From positions 3,749,824 to 3,813,823 of the forward strand of contig CM051002.1 in the NCBI GenBank assembly GCA_027704905.1: a DNA stretch of 64,000 nt, read 5' to 3'. The position numbers and the translations under genes were made by a program. The DNA is from Muraenolepis orangiensis. Taxonomy: Eukaryota > Chordata > Actinopteri > Gadiformes > Muraenolepididae. Below, piece by piece: positions 8,897 through 19,656 of this stretch. Every line of letters begins with the position of its first letter. Position 1 is the first letter of the stretch. The notes beneath the pieces were generated by a model. The model saw only the letters and a program-made list of their open reading frames with translations, did not search any database and was not told where the DNA came from.

Positions 8897-11800
8897 ATGG
8901 ACACTTTTAGAGTGGGACGTTTGAGTGTAAACGGAGCCAGAGAGGAAAGGAAGAGGGCTCTAATTTTTCAAACTGCAAAAATAAAACATGTCGATTTTTT
9001 ACAAGAGACTCACAGCGATGTTTTTAATGAGACGGACTGGAAGAAGGAGTGGGAGGGGGAAGTCATTTTAAGCCACAACACCTCTCTCAGTGGGGGGGTG
9101 GGCTTCCTCCTCTCCAAGTATTTTAAGCCTGTCTCTCTGGAGGTCGAGCATTTTATCAATGGGAGGTTGCTTTTAATAAATGCACGGTTTGACCTTTTTA
9201 CAGTGTTTTTTTTTAATGTCTATGCTCCAACAAACGGTACAGAGAGGAAGGTGTTTTTACTCAAAGTTAATGATGTTTTAAACGGTTGTGCCACGGAGGA
9301 TTTTTTATTCTTGAGTGGGGATTTTAATTGTACAGAAAATGCATTTTTAGATCGCAACCATGCAGAGCCGCATCCAGCATCCCAGCATGCTCTGAGGCAG
9401 CTGGTCCACTCCCACGGCCTGGTGGATGTATGGAGAAGGATGCACGCAGACAACAGGCAGTACACCTGGTCCCACATCAGGGAGAATATAATTTCTTCAG
9501 CTAGGTTAGATAGTTTTTATTGTTTTAAGCATCATTTTAACACTTTTAAATTGTGCAGTATATCACCTGCTGGTTTTACGGATCATTCTTTGCTTTTATG
9601 TGATGTTTTTATTAGAAATGTTTTACCCAGAAGTGCATATTGGCATTTTAACTCGGTTTTAACATTTGATAAACATTTTAAAGAGGCCCTTATTTATTTT
9701 TGGAGTGTTTTTAGGCAGAGGAAGGGAGATTTTAGCAGTCTTAGGCAGTGGTGGGACCATGGTAAGACCGAGATAAGGTTACTCTGCCAACAGCACACCC
9801 TCAATGTCACACAAGACATCATTAGGTCTATGAAAGACCTGGAGAGTGATATAGTGGAACTAGAAACAATACGTGAGACCACAGGAGATCGAGGATATAT
9901 TGAAATCCTCAAAGAGAAAAAGATGGCTTTAGCCAACCTGCTGGATGTAAAAGTTCAGGGTGCACTAGTGAGGTCCCGGTTTTTAAACATAAATGAGATG
10001 GATGCTCCCACTAGCTTCTTCTTCGGCCTGGAAAAAAAGAATGGGCAGAGGCGAGTGATCCACTTGCTGCTGTCAGGCACAGGGCAGGAAATAACAGAGC
10101 CAAGCCAGATCAGGAGGCGAGCTGTGAGTTTTTATTCCACCCTATACACAAGTGAGTATGAGGAGGGGGAAACTCTGTCCGAGGGGTTCTGTAATGGACT
10201 ACCTCAGGTCTCCGAGGAGGCCAACTCACAGCTCGAAGGGCCGTTAACGATCCAGGAGTTGCAGACTGCCCTGCAAGGCATGCAGGGACGGCGGGCTCCT
10301 GGTATCGATGGGCTCTCCGTGGAGTTTTATAGAGCCTACTGGGATGTCTTGTCAAATGACCTTCTAGACATTTTTAATGAGAGTCTGGCCTCTGGCTCTA
10401 TGCCAGTGTCCTGCAGGAGAGCGGTGATCACACTGCTCCCAAAAAAAGGAAACCTGCAGGACATCAAGAACTGGCGCCCTGTGTCTCTGCTGTGTGTGGA
10501 TTACAAACTTCTGTCCAAGGCTTTGGTCACCAGGCTGGGGAGGGCTGTGGAGCAGGTCATCCACCGGGACCAGACCTACTGTGTGCCCGGCAGGTCCATG
10601 GTGGACAATGTCCTCCTAATTCGAGATGTTTTGGAGGTCTCCAGCTCATTGGACATTAATACTGGTCTGATTTCTCTAGATCAGGAAAAGGCTTTCGACC
10701 GCGTTGAGCACAGCTTCCTCTGGAAAGTAAAGTTTGGGTTCAGCGCTGGTTTCATAGCCAAGATCAAGGTGTTGTATAATAACATTGAGAGTGTGCTGAA
10801 GTTCAACGGTGGGTTGTGTGCTCCTTTTAGAGTGTGTAGAGGAGTCCAGCAGGGCTGTGCTCTGTCTGGCATGCTCTATGCACTCTCCCTAGAACCCCTC
10901 CTCAACAAAATACGCTCGAAACTGCAAGGGCTGTTTTTACCTGGTTTTAATGGAAACATGGTTTTATCAGTGTATGCAGATGATGTCGTTGTTTTTGTTA
11001 GGGACCAGAATGACATAGACAGTTTAGTTGACATCGTGAGGGAGTTTAGTTCAGCATCGGCAGCGAGGGTGAATTGGAAGAAAAGTGAGGCCCTCGCTGT
11101 CGGTGAGTGGAGTGGCGGTCTCCCAGTTCTTCCCCAGAACATTGTCTGGAGAAAGGATGGTTTCAAGTACCTGGGTGTGTTCTTGGGGAAGGGAATTGTA
11201 GTCCTGAAGAACTGGGAGGACGTCACAGAAAAGATAGAAGGGAAGCTTTCCAAGTGGAAATGGCTGCTCCCTCAGATGTCTTTTAAAGGTAGAGTGTTGG
11301 TTTTAAATAACCTTGTGGCATCCCAACTGTGGCACCGTCTTACCTGTGTGGACTCTCCCTCAGGGCTACTTGCCCAAATACAAAAAAAATTGGTGGATTT
11401 TTTTTGGGAGGGTCTACACTGGGTGCCACAGGGGGTGCTGTTTTTATCTAGAGAGGAGGGGGGACAGGGCCTTATCCACCTGGCCAGCCGAATGGCCACT
11501 TTTAGGATACAATTTTTACAGAGATATCTGACCAGCCCGGCTGATTTGGTGTGGAGAGATGTGAGCAGCTGCATTCTCAGACGCGTGAGTAACCTGGGGC
11601 TGGATGCTGCTCTGTTTTTAACAGATTTAAACATCTTAAAGTTAAGTGGGCTACCTCCTTTTTATCAGGGTGTTTTTAAGTCTTGGGCCCTTTTTAACCA
11701 TAAAAGGTGTCCAAAGACTGACTCTCTGTACTGGTTGTTGAGAGAGCCTCTGATTCACAAAGCCAGGTTGGACGTCAGCAGCAGCGAAACACCCGGCCTG

Positions 11801-12364
11801 ACGGTGGCGCTGTGCCGATCCATGACCCTGTGCCTTCAGCAGCTGGTGGATGCAGTGGGGCCGGAGCTGAGCAATGCCCAGGCCCTGGGCTCTCTGCTGG
11901 GTCTGCACTCTGTCCGGGTGGCCCAGAGGATTCTTCAGCTCTGGAGCCAGATCCTCTGCCCTGAGGAAAAGAGACTGCTAAGGCTCCCTGTCCTGCTCAC
12001 AGGTTTCTTCTCTCTTTTAACATGGGTTTTTAATATTTTTGGTATAGTTTTTACCGAGAGTGTTTTTATCATGGGAGCTCCAGACAAAAAATCAAATAAA
12101 GAAAAGTGGCAGCTCCTGAACTACCTCTCGGGTGAATCGAAGATGGCCATTTATTTGAGTAGGAAGAACAGAATAGAAAATTGGAAAGGGGAAGAGGCAA
12201 AAGCGATCTGGCTGTGCAACATAAGAGCCAGACTTTGGTTAGAGCATCGCTTTTCTAAACATGTTGGGGATCTGGATGCTTTTAAACAGCGGTGGTGTCA
12301 CGAAGACATTGTGTGTTCTGTTGTGGATGAGGATTTGCACTTTGCACAAGTTTTTAAGACCTAG
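8897..12364 (+). pseudogene. Tx1-type LINE ORF2 (EN-RT), copy 1, internally deleted
   Basis: Open for about 1155 codons from the ATG of MDTFRVG. Endonuclease motifs: FLQETHSD (with three residues lost just before it), VYAPTNG, SGDFNCTEN, FTDHSLLLCD. Reverse transcriptase motifs: GRRAPGIDGLSVEF, NWRPVSLLCVDYK, LDQEKAFDRVEHSF, GVQQGCALSGMLYAL, VYADDVVVF (near 10973) and FKYLGVFLG. Compared with copy 2, about 139 residues are missing after KRLLR (about 11982), removing the C-terminal CCHC motif. The frame survives the deletion but the product is probably inactive. Confidence 0.8.
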
Positions 12365-12520
12365 GTTTTAATGTACTATTTTGAGTGATTTGTTTTCTTT
12401 GTTGTTCTGTTGTTTTTTTGGTTTATTTTTAATTTTTGTTTTTTGTTTTTGCACAATGAAGCACTTTATTTGATCACAATTGATCTAGTGTAAATAAAGT
12501 GTTTTTGCAAAAGTCAAAAG

Positions 12521-12550
12521 TCTTCTTCTTCTTCTTCTTCTTCTTCTTCT
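12521..12550. repeat. (TTC)n between two tandem LINE copies
   Basis: Thirty bases of TTC repeats form both the 3' flank of LINE copy 1 and the 5' flank of copy 2, so the two elements are separated only by target sequence. Confidence 0.95.
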
Positions 12551-12770
12551 TTCCTGGTGCATGCTGGGATTTTCGGAGGGTGAAAGAGAGATAGGAGCGA
12601 GACGTTTTCTCGTTATATTTACCGTTTATTTTTTGTGTAATGGGTTTATTTTAATATAGTTTATAGGTGGTAGTTTTGTTTTGCGTGACTTTGCGTGCTT
12701 TTGGGTGGTGTGTGGGGTGTTGTGTGGGCTTCTCCTGCCGGCGTCTCGCCGGCCGGCGTCTGACGGCGCC

Positions 12771-14539
12771 ATGGTAAATGGAGACTTTGCCAAGCTCACG
12801 CGGAAGCATGGCATTAAGATCTCCGCCGGCTTCGCGTGCACTGTGGAGGAGATCGGGCTGGCCGTGGGGGAGAAGGTCGGACACGGAAGTATTAAGTCCT
12901 TGGCGCGGATGAACAGCGCGGTGGTGATCTTTCTGGATCAGGTGGAGAAGGTGAACTGCGTCATCGAGACGGGCATCACGGTGAGAGAGATGTTTGTACA
13001 GGTGCAGCCGCTGATGCTGCCCGCAACTAAAGTTATACTTTCAAATGTCCCCCCCTTCATAACTGATGAGTTCCTCAGTAGAGAACTGTCCAGGCATGGG
13101 AAACTTGTTTCCCCAATGAAAAAGATGCTGTCTGGATGTAAGTCTCAGTTGCTGAAACACGTAGTGTCTCACCGTAGACAGGTGTATATGATTCTGAACA
13201 ATCGGAATGCGGAGCTTAACCTCCGTTTTTACGTTAAGGTGGATGATTATGACTACGTGATTTTTGCAACATCATCGGTTATGAAGTGTTTTGGTTGCGG
13301 GGAAGAGGGGCACACCGTGAGTGCCTGTCCGAAGCGCGGGGACCCGGCTCCGCCTGGTCCGGATGACGCGCCGCCGGCGGGGCCGTCTAACGCGCCGCCG
13401 GCTGGGCCGTCCAACGCGGCGCCGGCTGGGCCGTCTAATGAGCCAGCGGCGGGGTCGTCCGCCGCTGCGCCAGGCCCACCCGCGGCTGTTGCGCCGAAAC
13501 CGCCCGTGGCTGCGCCGGGGCGGACTGCCGCGCCAGCGGCTGATGCGCCGGTTGCAATGGAGCAGCAGGTGGCTGCTGCTGAGGGAGGGGTGTCTCCCAC
13601 GGTGGCGGCCGCTAACGCGGCCGCTGCGGTGGGGGGGCCCCCCCTCCGGAGGCGGCCGCTGCTGCTGACGGCAGCGCTGCTCCTGAGCAGTCGGCGGTGG
13701 CGCGCGGTGTGACGTCTCGGACGCGGAGCGGGCGCGGACGAGGGCGAGGTATACAGCGCGTTTCTGGTGATGTGTCCGGCTTGGGGGACTGTGGTGTTGC
13801 ACAGGGTGAGGGTGTAGGTGGTTACGTTCAGGAGGATGAGGTGGTGGTTTTGTGTGAAGCAGAAGAAAAGGGGGATGGGGGAAAAAAAGATAAAAAAACA
13901 AAAAAAAAGGGTGAAACCCCTGAGATAAGCAATGAACCACAAGGTGATTTGGCAAAAGAAAGTGTAGAGACAGGTGAAGTCAATAAAACACAGGAGGAAG
14001 ATATGGAGAGTGAAACATATATGGGAAAAACAGGAGAGGAGCAGAAAACATGGGGGGAGCAGGTGGAGGTTGCTGAGATGGAGGAAGAGGAGGTGGCAAC
14101 AGAAATGCTAAATAAAAAAAAGACTGCTACTAAACGCAGGAATAATAAAAGAAATGCATCAACCGTTGCAAAGAGCAGTAAAGTGGAGAGTGAGGGAAAG
14201 GAAGGAAGAGAGCAAGGACAGGCGGAGGAGAGCTGGGATGATTGTATGTCTGACAGCAGCGATGTGTCAGGTGTTTTGAGCAGTAGCCAACAAAAAAAAA
14301 TGTACACGGCTGAGATGATAAAAAATTACCTGGTGCAGACAAAAAACCAACATAATGTGATAATAGAGGAATATTTCCCAGATTTGGCCATTTTTTGTGC
14401 CTCAGCAAGGTTCCATATGAACCGAAGGGAGCAGTCTGTCTTGGATGAGCTGGAAGTATATAGACTCAAAAGAATGGTGACTAAAATAAGGAAGCAAATG
14501 GGTAGCGGTGAGTTCAAAAAACTCAATGTGTGTGTTTAA
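12771..14539 (+). pseudogene. Tx1-type LINE ORF1 (gag-like, CCHC knuckle), copy 2, one frameshift
   Basis: From the first ATG (MVNGDFAKLTRKHG) the frame runs through VEEIGLAVGEKVGHGSIKS, LSNVPPFITDEFLSRELSRH and FYVKVDDYDYVIFATSSVMK to a single CCHC zinc knuckle CFGCGEEGHTVSAC at 13287-13328 (C-X2-C-X4-H-X4-C). A proline/alanine-rich repeat region (APPAGPSN units) follows. At the G/C homopolymer near 13635 the frame shifts relative to copy 1; the second half reads GVTSRTRSGRGRGRG, an acidic/lysine-rich region and ends ...EFKKLNVCV at 14539. The role is RNA binding in the retrotransposition particle (family knowledge). Restricting defects to one homopolymer indel means a sequencing error is possible. 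Confidence 0.75.
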
Positions 14540-14579
14540 TTTATTTGTTTTTATTTTTGCTTTTAATATCTCACTCGCA

Positions 14580-17500
14580 ATGGATACTTTTAGAGTGGGA
14601 AGTTTGAATGTAAACGGAGCCAGAGAGGAAAGAAAGAGGGCTCTAATATTTCAAACTGCAAAAATAAAACATGTCGATGTCCTCTTTTTACAAGAGACTC
14701 ACAGTGATGTTTTTAATGAGACGGACTGGAAGAAGGAGTGGGAGGGGGAAGTCATTTTAAGCCACAACACCTCTCTCAGTGGGGGGGTGGTCTTCCTCCT
14801 CTCCAAGTCTTTTAAGCCTGTCTCACTGGAGGTCGAGCATTGTATCAATGGGAGGTTGCTTTTAATAAAAGCACGGTTTGACCTTTTTACAGTTGTTTTT
14901 ATAAATGTGTATGCTCCAACAAACGGTACAGAGAGGAAGCTGTTTTTACTCAAAGTGAATGATGTTTTAAACAGTTGTGCCACGGAGGATTTTTTATTCT
15001 TGGGTGGAGATTTTAATTGTACAGAAAATGCATCTTTAGATCGCAACCATGCAGAGCTGCATCCAGCATCCCAGCATGCTCTGAGGCAGCTGGTCCACTC
15101 CCACGGCCTGGTGGATGTATGGAGAAGGATGCACGCAGACAACAGGCAGTACATCTGGTCCCACATCAGGGAGAATAGAATATCATCAGCTAGGTTGGAT
15201 CGTTTTTATTGTTTTAAGCATCATTTTAACACTTTTAAATTGTGCAGTATATCACCTGCTGGTTTTACGGATCATTCTTTGCTTTTATGTGATGTTTTTA
15301 TTAGAAATGTTTTACCCAGAAGTGCATACTGGCATTTTAACTCGGTTTTAACATTTGATAAACATTTTAAAGAGGCCCTATTTTATTTCTGGAGTGTTTT
15401 TAGGCAGAGGAAGGGAGAGTTTAGCAGTCTTAGGCAGTGGTGGGACCACGGTAAGACCGAGATAAGATTACTCTGCCAACAGCACACCCTCAATGTCACA
15501 CAAGACATCATTAGATCTATGAAAGACCTGGAGAGTGATATAGTGGAACTTGAAACAATAAGTGAGACCACAGGAGATCGAGGATATATTGAAATCCTCA
15601 AAGAGAAAAAGATGGCTTTAGCCAACCTGCTGGATGTAAAAGTTCAGGGTGCACTAGTGAGGTCCCGGTTTTTAAACACAAATGAGATGGATGCTCCCAC
15701 TAGCTTCTTCTTCGGCCTGGAAAAAAAGAATGGGCAGAGGCGAGTGATCCACTCGCTGCTGTCAGGCACGGGGCAGGAAATAACAGAGCCAAGCCAGATC
15801 CGGAGGCGAGCTGTGAGTTTTTATTCCACCCTCTATACAAGTGAGTATGAGGAGGGGGAAACTCTGTCCGAGGGGTTCTGCAATGGGCTACCTCAGGTCT
15901 CCGAGGAGGCCAACTCACAGCTCGAGGGGCCGTTAACGATCCAGGAGTTACAGACTGCCCTGCAAGGCATGCAGGGACGGCGGGCTCCTGGTATCGATGG
16001 CCTCTCCGTGGAGTTTTACAAAGCCTACTGGGACGTCTTGTCACATGATCTTTTAGACGTTTTTAATGAGAGTCTGGCCTCTGGCTCTATGCCAGTGTCC
16101 TGCAGGAGAGCGGTGATCACACTGCTCCCAAAAAAAGGAAACCTGCAGGACATCAAGAACTGGCGTCCTGTGTCTCTGCTGTGTGTGGATTACAAAATTC
16201 TGTCCAAGGCTTTGGCCACCAGGCTGGGGAAGGCTGTGGAGCAGGTCATCCACCGGGACCAGACCTACTGTGTGCCCGGCAGGTCCATGGTGGACAATGT
16301 CCACCTAATTCGAGATGTTTTGGAGGTCTCCAGCTCATTGGACATTAATACTGGTCTGATTTCTCTAGATCAGGAAAAGGCTTTTGACCGCGTTGAGCAC
16401 AGCTTCCTCTGGAAAGTAATGGAGAAGTTTGGGTTCAGCGCTGGTTTCATAGCCAAGATCAAGGTGTTGTACAATAAGATTGAGAGTGTGCTGAAGTTCA
16501 ACGGTGGGTTGTGTGCTCCTTTTAGAGTGTGTAGAGGGGTCCGGCAGGGGTGTGCTCTGTCTGGCATGCTCTATGCACTCTCCCTAGAACCCCTCCTCAG
16601 CAAAATACGCTCGAAACTGCAAGGGCTGTTTTTACCTGGTCTTAATGGAAACATGGTTTTATCAGTGTATGCAGATGATGTTGTTGTTTTCGTTAGGGAC
16701 CAGAAGGATACAGACATTTTAGTTGACATTGTGAGGGATTTTAGTTCAGCATCGGCAGCGAGGGTGAATTGGAAGAAAAGTGAGGCCCTCGCTGTCGGTG
16801 AGTGGAGTGGCGGTCTCCCAGTTCTTCCCCAGAACATGGTCTGGAAAAAAGATGGTTTTAAGTACCTGGGTGTGTTCTTGGGGAAGGAAATTGTAGTCCT
16901 GAAGAACTGGGAGGACGTCATAGAAAAGATAGAGGGAAAGCTTTCCAAGTGGAAATGGCTGCTCCCTCAGATGTCTTTTAAAGGTAGAGTGTTGGTTTTA
17001 AATAACCTTGTGGCATCCCAACTGTGGCACCGTCTTACCTGTGTGGACCCCCCCTCAGGGTTACTAGCCCAAATACAAAAAAAATTGGTGGATTTTTTTT
17101 GGGAGGGTCTACACTGGGTGCCACAGGGGGTGCTGTTTTTATCTAGAGAGGAGGGGGGGCAGGGCCTTATCCACCTGGCCAGCCGAATGGCCACTTTTAG
17201 GATGCAATTTTTACAGAGATATCTGACCGGCCCGGCTGATTTGGTGTGGAGAGAGGTGAGCAGCTGCATTCTCAGACGCGTGAGTAACCTGGGGCTGGAT
17301 GCTGCTCTGTTTTTAACAGATTTAAACATCTTAAAGTTAAGTGGGCTACCTCCTTTTTATCAGGGCGTTTTTAAGTCGTGGGCCCTTTTTAACCATAAAA
17401 GGTGTCCAAAGACTGACTCTCTGTACTGGTTGTTGAGAGAGCCTCTGATCCACAAAGCCAGGTTGGACGTCAGCAGCAGCGAAACGCCCGGCCTGACGGT

Positions 17501-18479
17501 GGCGCTGTGCCGATCCAAAACCCTGTGCCTTCAGCAGCTGGTGGATGCAGTGGGGCCGGAGCTGAGCGATGCCCAGGCCCTGGGCTCTCTGCTGGGTCTG
17601 CACTCGGTCCGGGTGGCCCAGAGGATTCTTCAGCTCTGGAGCCAGATCCTCTGCCCTGAGGAAAAAAGACTGCTAAGGAGCTACGGACAGGGAGGAGCCA
17701 GGCCGGACCCAGCAGACCCTTTCCCGGAGATCTACCTGAGCCCAGGGCTCGGAGAACTGACCGGCCCCCTGCTCCAGGTCGCAAACTCTGTAAAGATGAC
17801 AATACACAGGGCTGACAAGAGAACACTCTACATGAACATTGTAAAGACGACCAATAAGAATGTGCTGAAGGACAGGGCCTCCACTGTGTGGCACACTAGA
17901 CTGGGCGCAGGAAGTGGACCAGGCCCACAGTGGAGGATTTTATACAAACCTCCCATAAAAAAACGTACTGCCGACCTTCAGTGGAGAATTTTGCACGGTG
18001 CCATTGCCTGCAATTCCTTTATCTCCAATATTAATCCTGCTGTTTTTAACAAGTGTCCATTTTGTGGTTTTAGAGAGACTGTGTTCCATGTCTTTACAGA
18101 GTGCAAGAGACTCACAGGTTTCTTCTCTCTTTTAACATGGGTCTTTAGTCTTTTTGATATAGTTTTTACCGAGAGTGTTTTTATCATGGGAGCTCCATGT
18201 AAAAAAACAAATAAAGAAAAGTGGCAGCTCCTGAACTACCTCTCTGGTGAAGCAAAAATGGCCATTTATTTAAGTAGGAAAAACAGAGTAGAAAATAGGA
18301 AAGGGGAAGAGGCAAAAGCGATCTGGCTGTGCAACATCAGAGCCAGACTCTGGTTGGAGCATCGTTTTTATAAACACGTTGGGGATCTGGATGCTTTTAA
18401 ACAGCGATGGTGTCACGGAGACATTGTGTGTTCTGTTGTGGATGAGGATTTGCACTTTGCACAAGTTTTTAAAACCTAG
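14580..18479 (+). CDS. Tx1-type LINE ORF2: endonuclease-reverse transcriptase, intact
   Basis: 1299 codons from the first ATG in this frame (MDTFRVGSLNVNG), 40 bp after the ORF1 stop and in another frame, so reinitiation would be needed. Endonuclease: LFLQETHSD (about residue 35), INVYAPTNG, LGGDFNCTEN, SSARLDRFYC, FTDHSLLLCD. Reverse transcriptase: GRRAPGIDGLSVEF, NWRPVSLLCVDYK, FDRVEHSFLW, GVRQGCALSGMLY, VYADDVVVF (about residue 697; catalytic Asp pair) and FKYLGVFLG. C-terminal zinc motif CPFCGFRETVFHVFTEC (about residue 1158, C-X2-C-X7-H-X4-C). All catalytic motifs I can check are present, so this could be an active or very recently active protein. Confidence 0.9.
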   Translation: MDTFRVGSLNVNGAREERKRALIFQTAKIKHVDVLFLQETHSDVFNETDWKKEWEGEVILSHNTSLSGGVVFLLSKSFKPVSLEVEHCINGRLLLIKARFDLFTVVFINVYAPTNGTERKLFLLKVNDVLNSCATEDFLFLGGDFNCTENASLDRNHAELHPASQHALRQLVHSHGLVDVWRRMHADNRQYIWSHIRENRISSARLDRFYCFKHHFNTFKLCSISPAGFTDHSLLLCDVFIRNVLPRSAYWHFNSVLTFDKHFKEALFYFWSVFRQRKGEFSSLRQWWDHGKTEIRLLCQQHTLNVTQDIIRSMKDLESDIVELETISETTGDRGYIEILKEKKMALANLLDVKVQGALVRSRFLNTNEMDAPTSFFFGLEKKNGQRRVIHSLLSGTGQEITEPSQIRRRAVSFYSTLYTSEYEEGETLSEGFCNGLPQVSEEANSQLEGPLTIQELQTALQGMQGRRAPGIDGLSVEFYKAYWDVLSHDLLDVFNESLASGSMPVSCRRAVITLLPKKGNLQDIKNWRPVSLLCVDYKILSKALATRLGKAVEQVIHRDQTYCVPGRSMVDNVHLIRDVLEVSSSLDINTGLISLDQEKAFDRVEHSFLWKVMEKFGFSAGFIAKIKVLYNKIESVLKFNGGLCAPFRVCRGVRQGCALSGMLYALSLEPLLSKIRSKLQGLFLPGLNGNMVLSVYADDVVVFVRDQKDTDILVDIVRDFSSASAARVNWKKSEALAVGEWSGGLPVLPQNMVWKKDGFKYLGVFLGKEIVVLKNWEDVIEKIEGKLSKWKWLLPQMSFKGRVLVLNNLVASQLWHRLTCVDPPSGLLAQIQKKLVDFFWEGLHWVPQGVLFLSREEGGQGLIHLASRMATFRMQFLQRYLTGPADLVWREVSSCILRRVSNLGLDAALFLTDLNILKLSGLPPFYQGVFKSWALFNHKRCPKTDSLYWLLREPLIHKARLDVSSSETPGLTVALCRSKTLCLQQLVDAVGPELSDAQALGSLLGLHSVRVAQRILQLWSQILCPEEKRLLRSYGQGGARPDPADPFPEIYLSPGLGELTGPLLQVANSVKMTIHRADKRTLYMNIVKTTNKNVLKDRASTVWHTRLGAGSGPGPQWRILYKPPIKKRTADLQWRILHGAIACNSFISNINPAVFNKCPFCGFRETVFHVFTECKRLTGFFSLLTWVFSLFDIVFTESVFIMGAPCKKTNKEKWQLLNYLSGEAKMAIYLSRKNRVENRKGEEAKAIWLCNIRARLWLEHRFYKHVGDLDAFKQRWCHGDIVCSVVDEDLHFAQVFKT

Positions 18480-18640
18480 GTTTTAATGTACTATTTTGAG
18501 TGATTTGGTTTTTTTCTTTGTTCTGTTTTTTTTGTTTTTTATTTTTGTTTTGTGTTTTTGCACAATGAAGCACTTTATTTGATCACAATTTGATCTAGTG
18601 TAAATAAAGTGTTTTTGCAAAAGTCAAAAAAAAAAAAAAG

Positions 18641-18656
18641 TCTTCTTCTTCTTCTT
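18641..18656. repeat. (TTC)n running into the assembly gap
   Basis: tcttcttcttcttctt directly follows the 3' end of LINE copy 2 and is cut off by the N run, so its true length is unknown. Confidence 0.9.
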
Positions 18657-19656
18657 NNNNNNNNNNNNNNNNNNNNNNNNNNNNNNNNNNNNNNNNNNNN
18701 NNNNNNNNNNNNNNNNNNNNNNNNNNNNNNNNNNNNNNNNNNNNNNNNNNNNNNNNNNNNNNNNNNNNNNNNNNNNNNNNNNNNNNNNNNNNNNNNNNNN
18801 NNNNNNNNNNNNNNNNNNNNNNNNNNNNNNNNNNNNNNNNNNNNNNNNNNNNNNNNNNNNNNNNNNNNNNNNNNNNNNNNNNNNNNNNNNNNNNNNNNNN
18901 NNNNNNNNNNNNNNNNNNNNNNNNNNNNNNNNNNNNNNNNNNNNNNNNNNNNNNNNNNNNNNNNNNNNNNNNNNNNNNNNNNNNNNNNNNNNNNNNNNNN
19001 NNNNNNNNNNNNNNNNNNNNNNNNNNNNNNNNNNNNNNNNNNNNNNNNNNNNNNNNNNNNNNNNNNNNNNNNNNNNNNNNNNNNNNNNNNNNNNNNNNNN
19101 NNNNNNNNNNNNNNNNNNNNNNNNNNNNNNNNNNNNNNNNNNNNNNNNNNNNNNNNNNNNNNNNNNNNNNNNNNNNNNNNNNNNNNNNNNNNNNNNNNNN
19201 NNNNNNNNNNNNNNNNNNNNNNNNNNNNNNNNNNNNNNNNNNNNNNNNNNNNNNNNNNNNNNNNNNNNNNNNNNNNNNNNNNNNNNNNNNNNNNNNNNNN
19301 NNNNNNNNNNNNNNNNNNNNNNNNNNNNNNNNNNNNNNNNNNNNNNNNNNNNNNNNNNNNNNNNNNNNNNNNNNNNNNNNNNNNNNNNNNNNNNNNNNNN
19401 NNNNNNNNNNNNNNNNNNNNNNNNNNNNNNNNNNNNNNNNNNNNNNNNNNNNNNNNNNNNNNNNNNNNNNNNNNNNNNNNNNNNNNNNNNNNNNNNNNNN
19501 NNNNNNNNNNNNNNNNNNNNNNNNNNNNNNNNNNNNNNNNNNNNNNNNNNNNNNNNNNNNNNNNNNNNNNNNNNNNNNNNNNNNNNNNNNNNNNNNNNNN
19601 NNNNNNNNNNNNNNNNNNNNNNNNNNNNNNNNNNNNNNNNNNNNNNNNNNNNNNNN
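18657..19656. other. Assembly gap of exactly 1000 N
   Basis: A placeholder-length run of N between a (TTC)n array and an 8-bp minisatellite. Open frames that appear to cross it are artefacts of N translation. Confidence 0.99.

Larger units (their letters stand above)
6911..12520 (+). mobile_element. Tx1-clade LINE, (TTC)n-targeted, copy 1 (defective)
   Basis: 5.6-kb two-ORF non-LTR retrotransposon. The 5' end (tcctggtgcatgctgggatt) directly abuts (TTC)n, and the 3' end (gcaaaagtcaaaag, after an aataaa at about 12493) abuts another (TTC)n. It is colinear with copy 2 at 12551-18640. Defects: a frameshift in ORF1 near 7228, loss of the zinc knuckle near 7645, a stop near 8214, and about 420 bp missing near 11982 in ORF2. 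As I recall, Tx1-clade elements that insert in (TTC)n have been described in fish under the name Koshi; family assignment rests on motifs and the TTC flanks. Confidence 0.85.
12551..18640 (+). mobile_element. Tx1-clade LINE, (TTC)n-targeted, copy 2 (nearly intact)
   Basis: 6.1-kb element with a GC-rich 5' UTR (12551-12770), ORF1 (12771-14539, one frameshift), a 40-bp inter-ORF spacer, intact ORF2 (14580-18479) and a 160-bp 3' UTR with aataaa near 18603. It ends in 'gcaaaagtc' plus an A run and 'g', then (TTC)n that continues into the assembly gap at 18657. Sequence is very close to copy 1 throughout the shared parts. Both ends lie in TTC repeats, as expected for a site-specific LINE whose endonuclease recognises the microsatellite. 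Confidence 0.88.
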
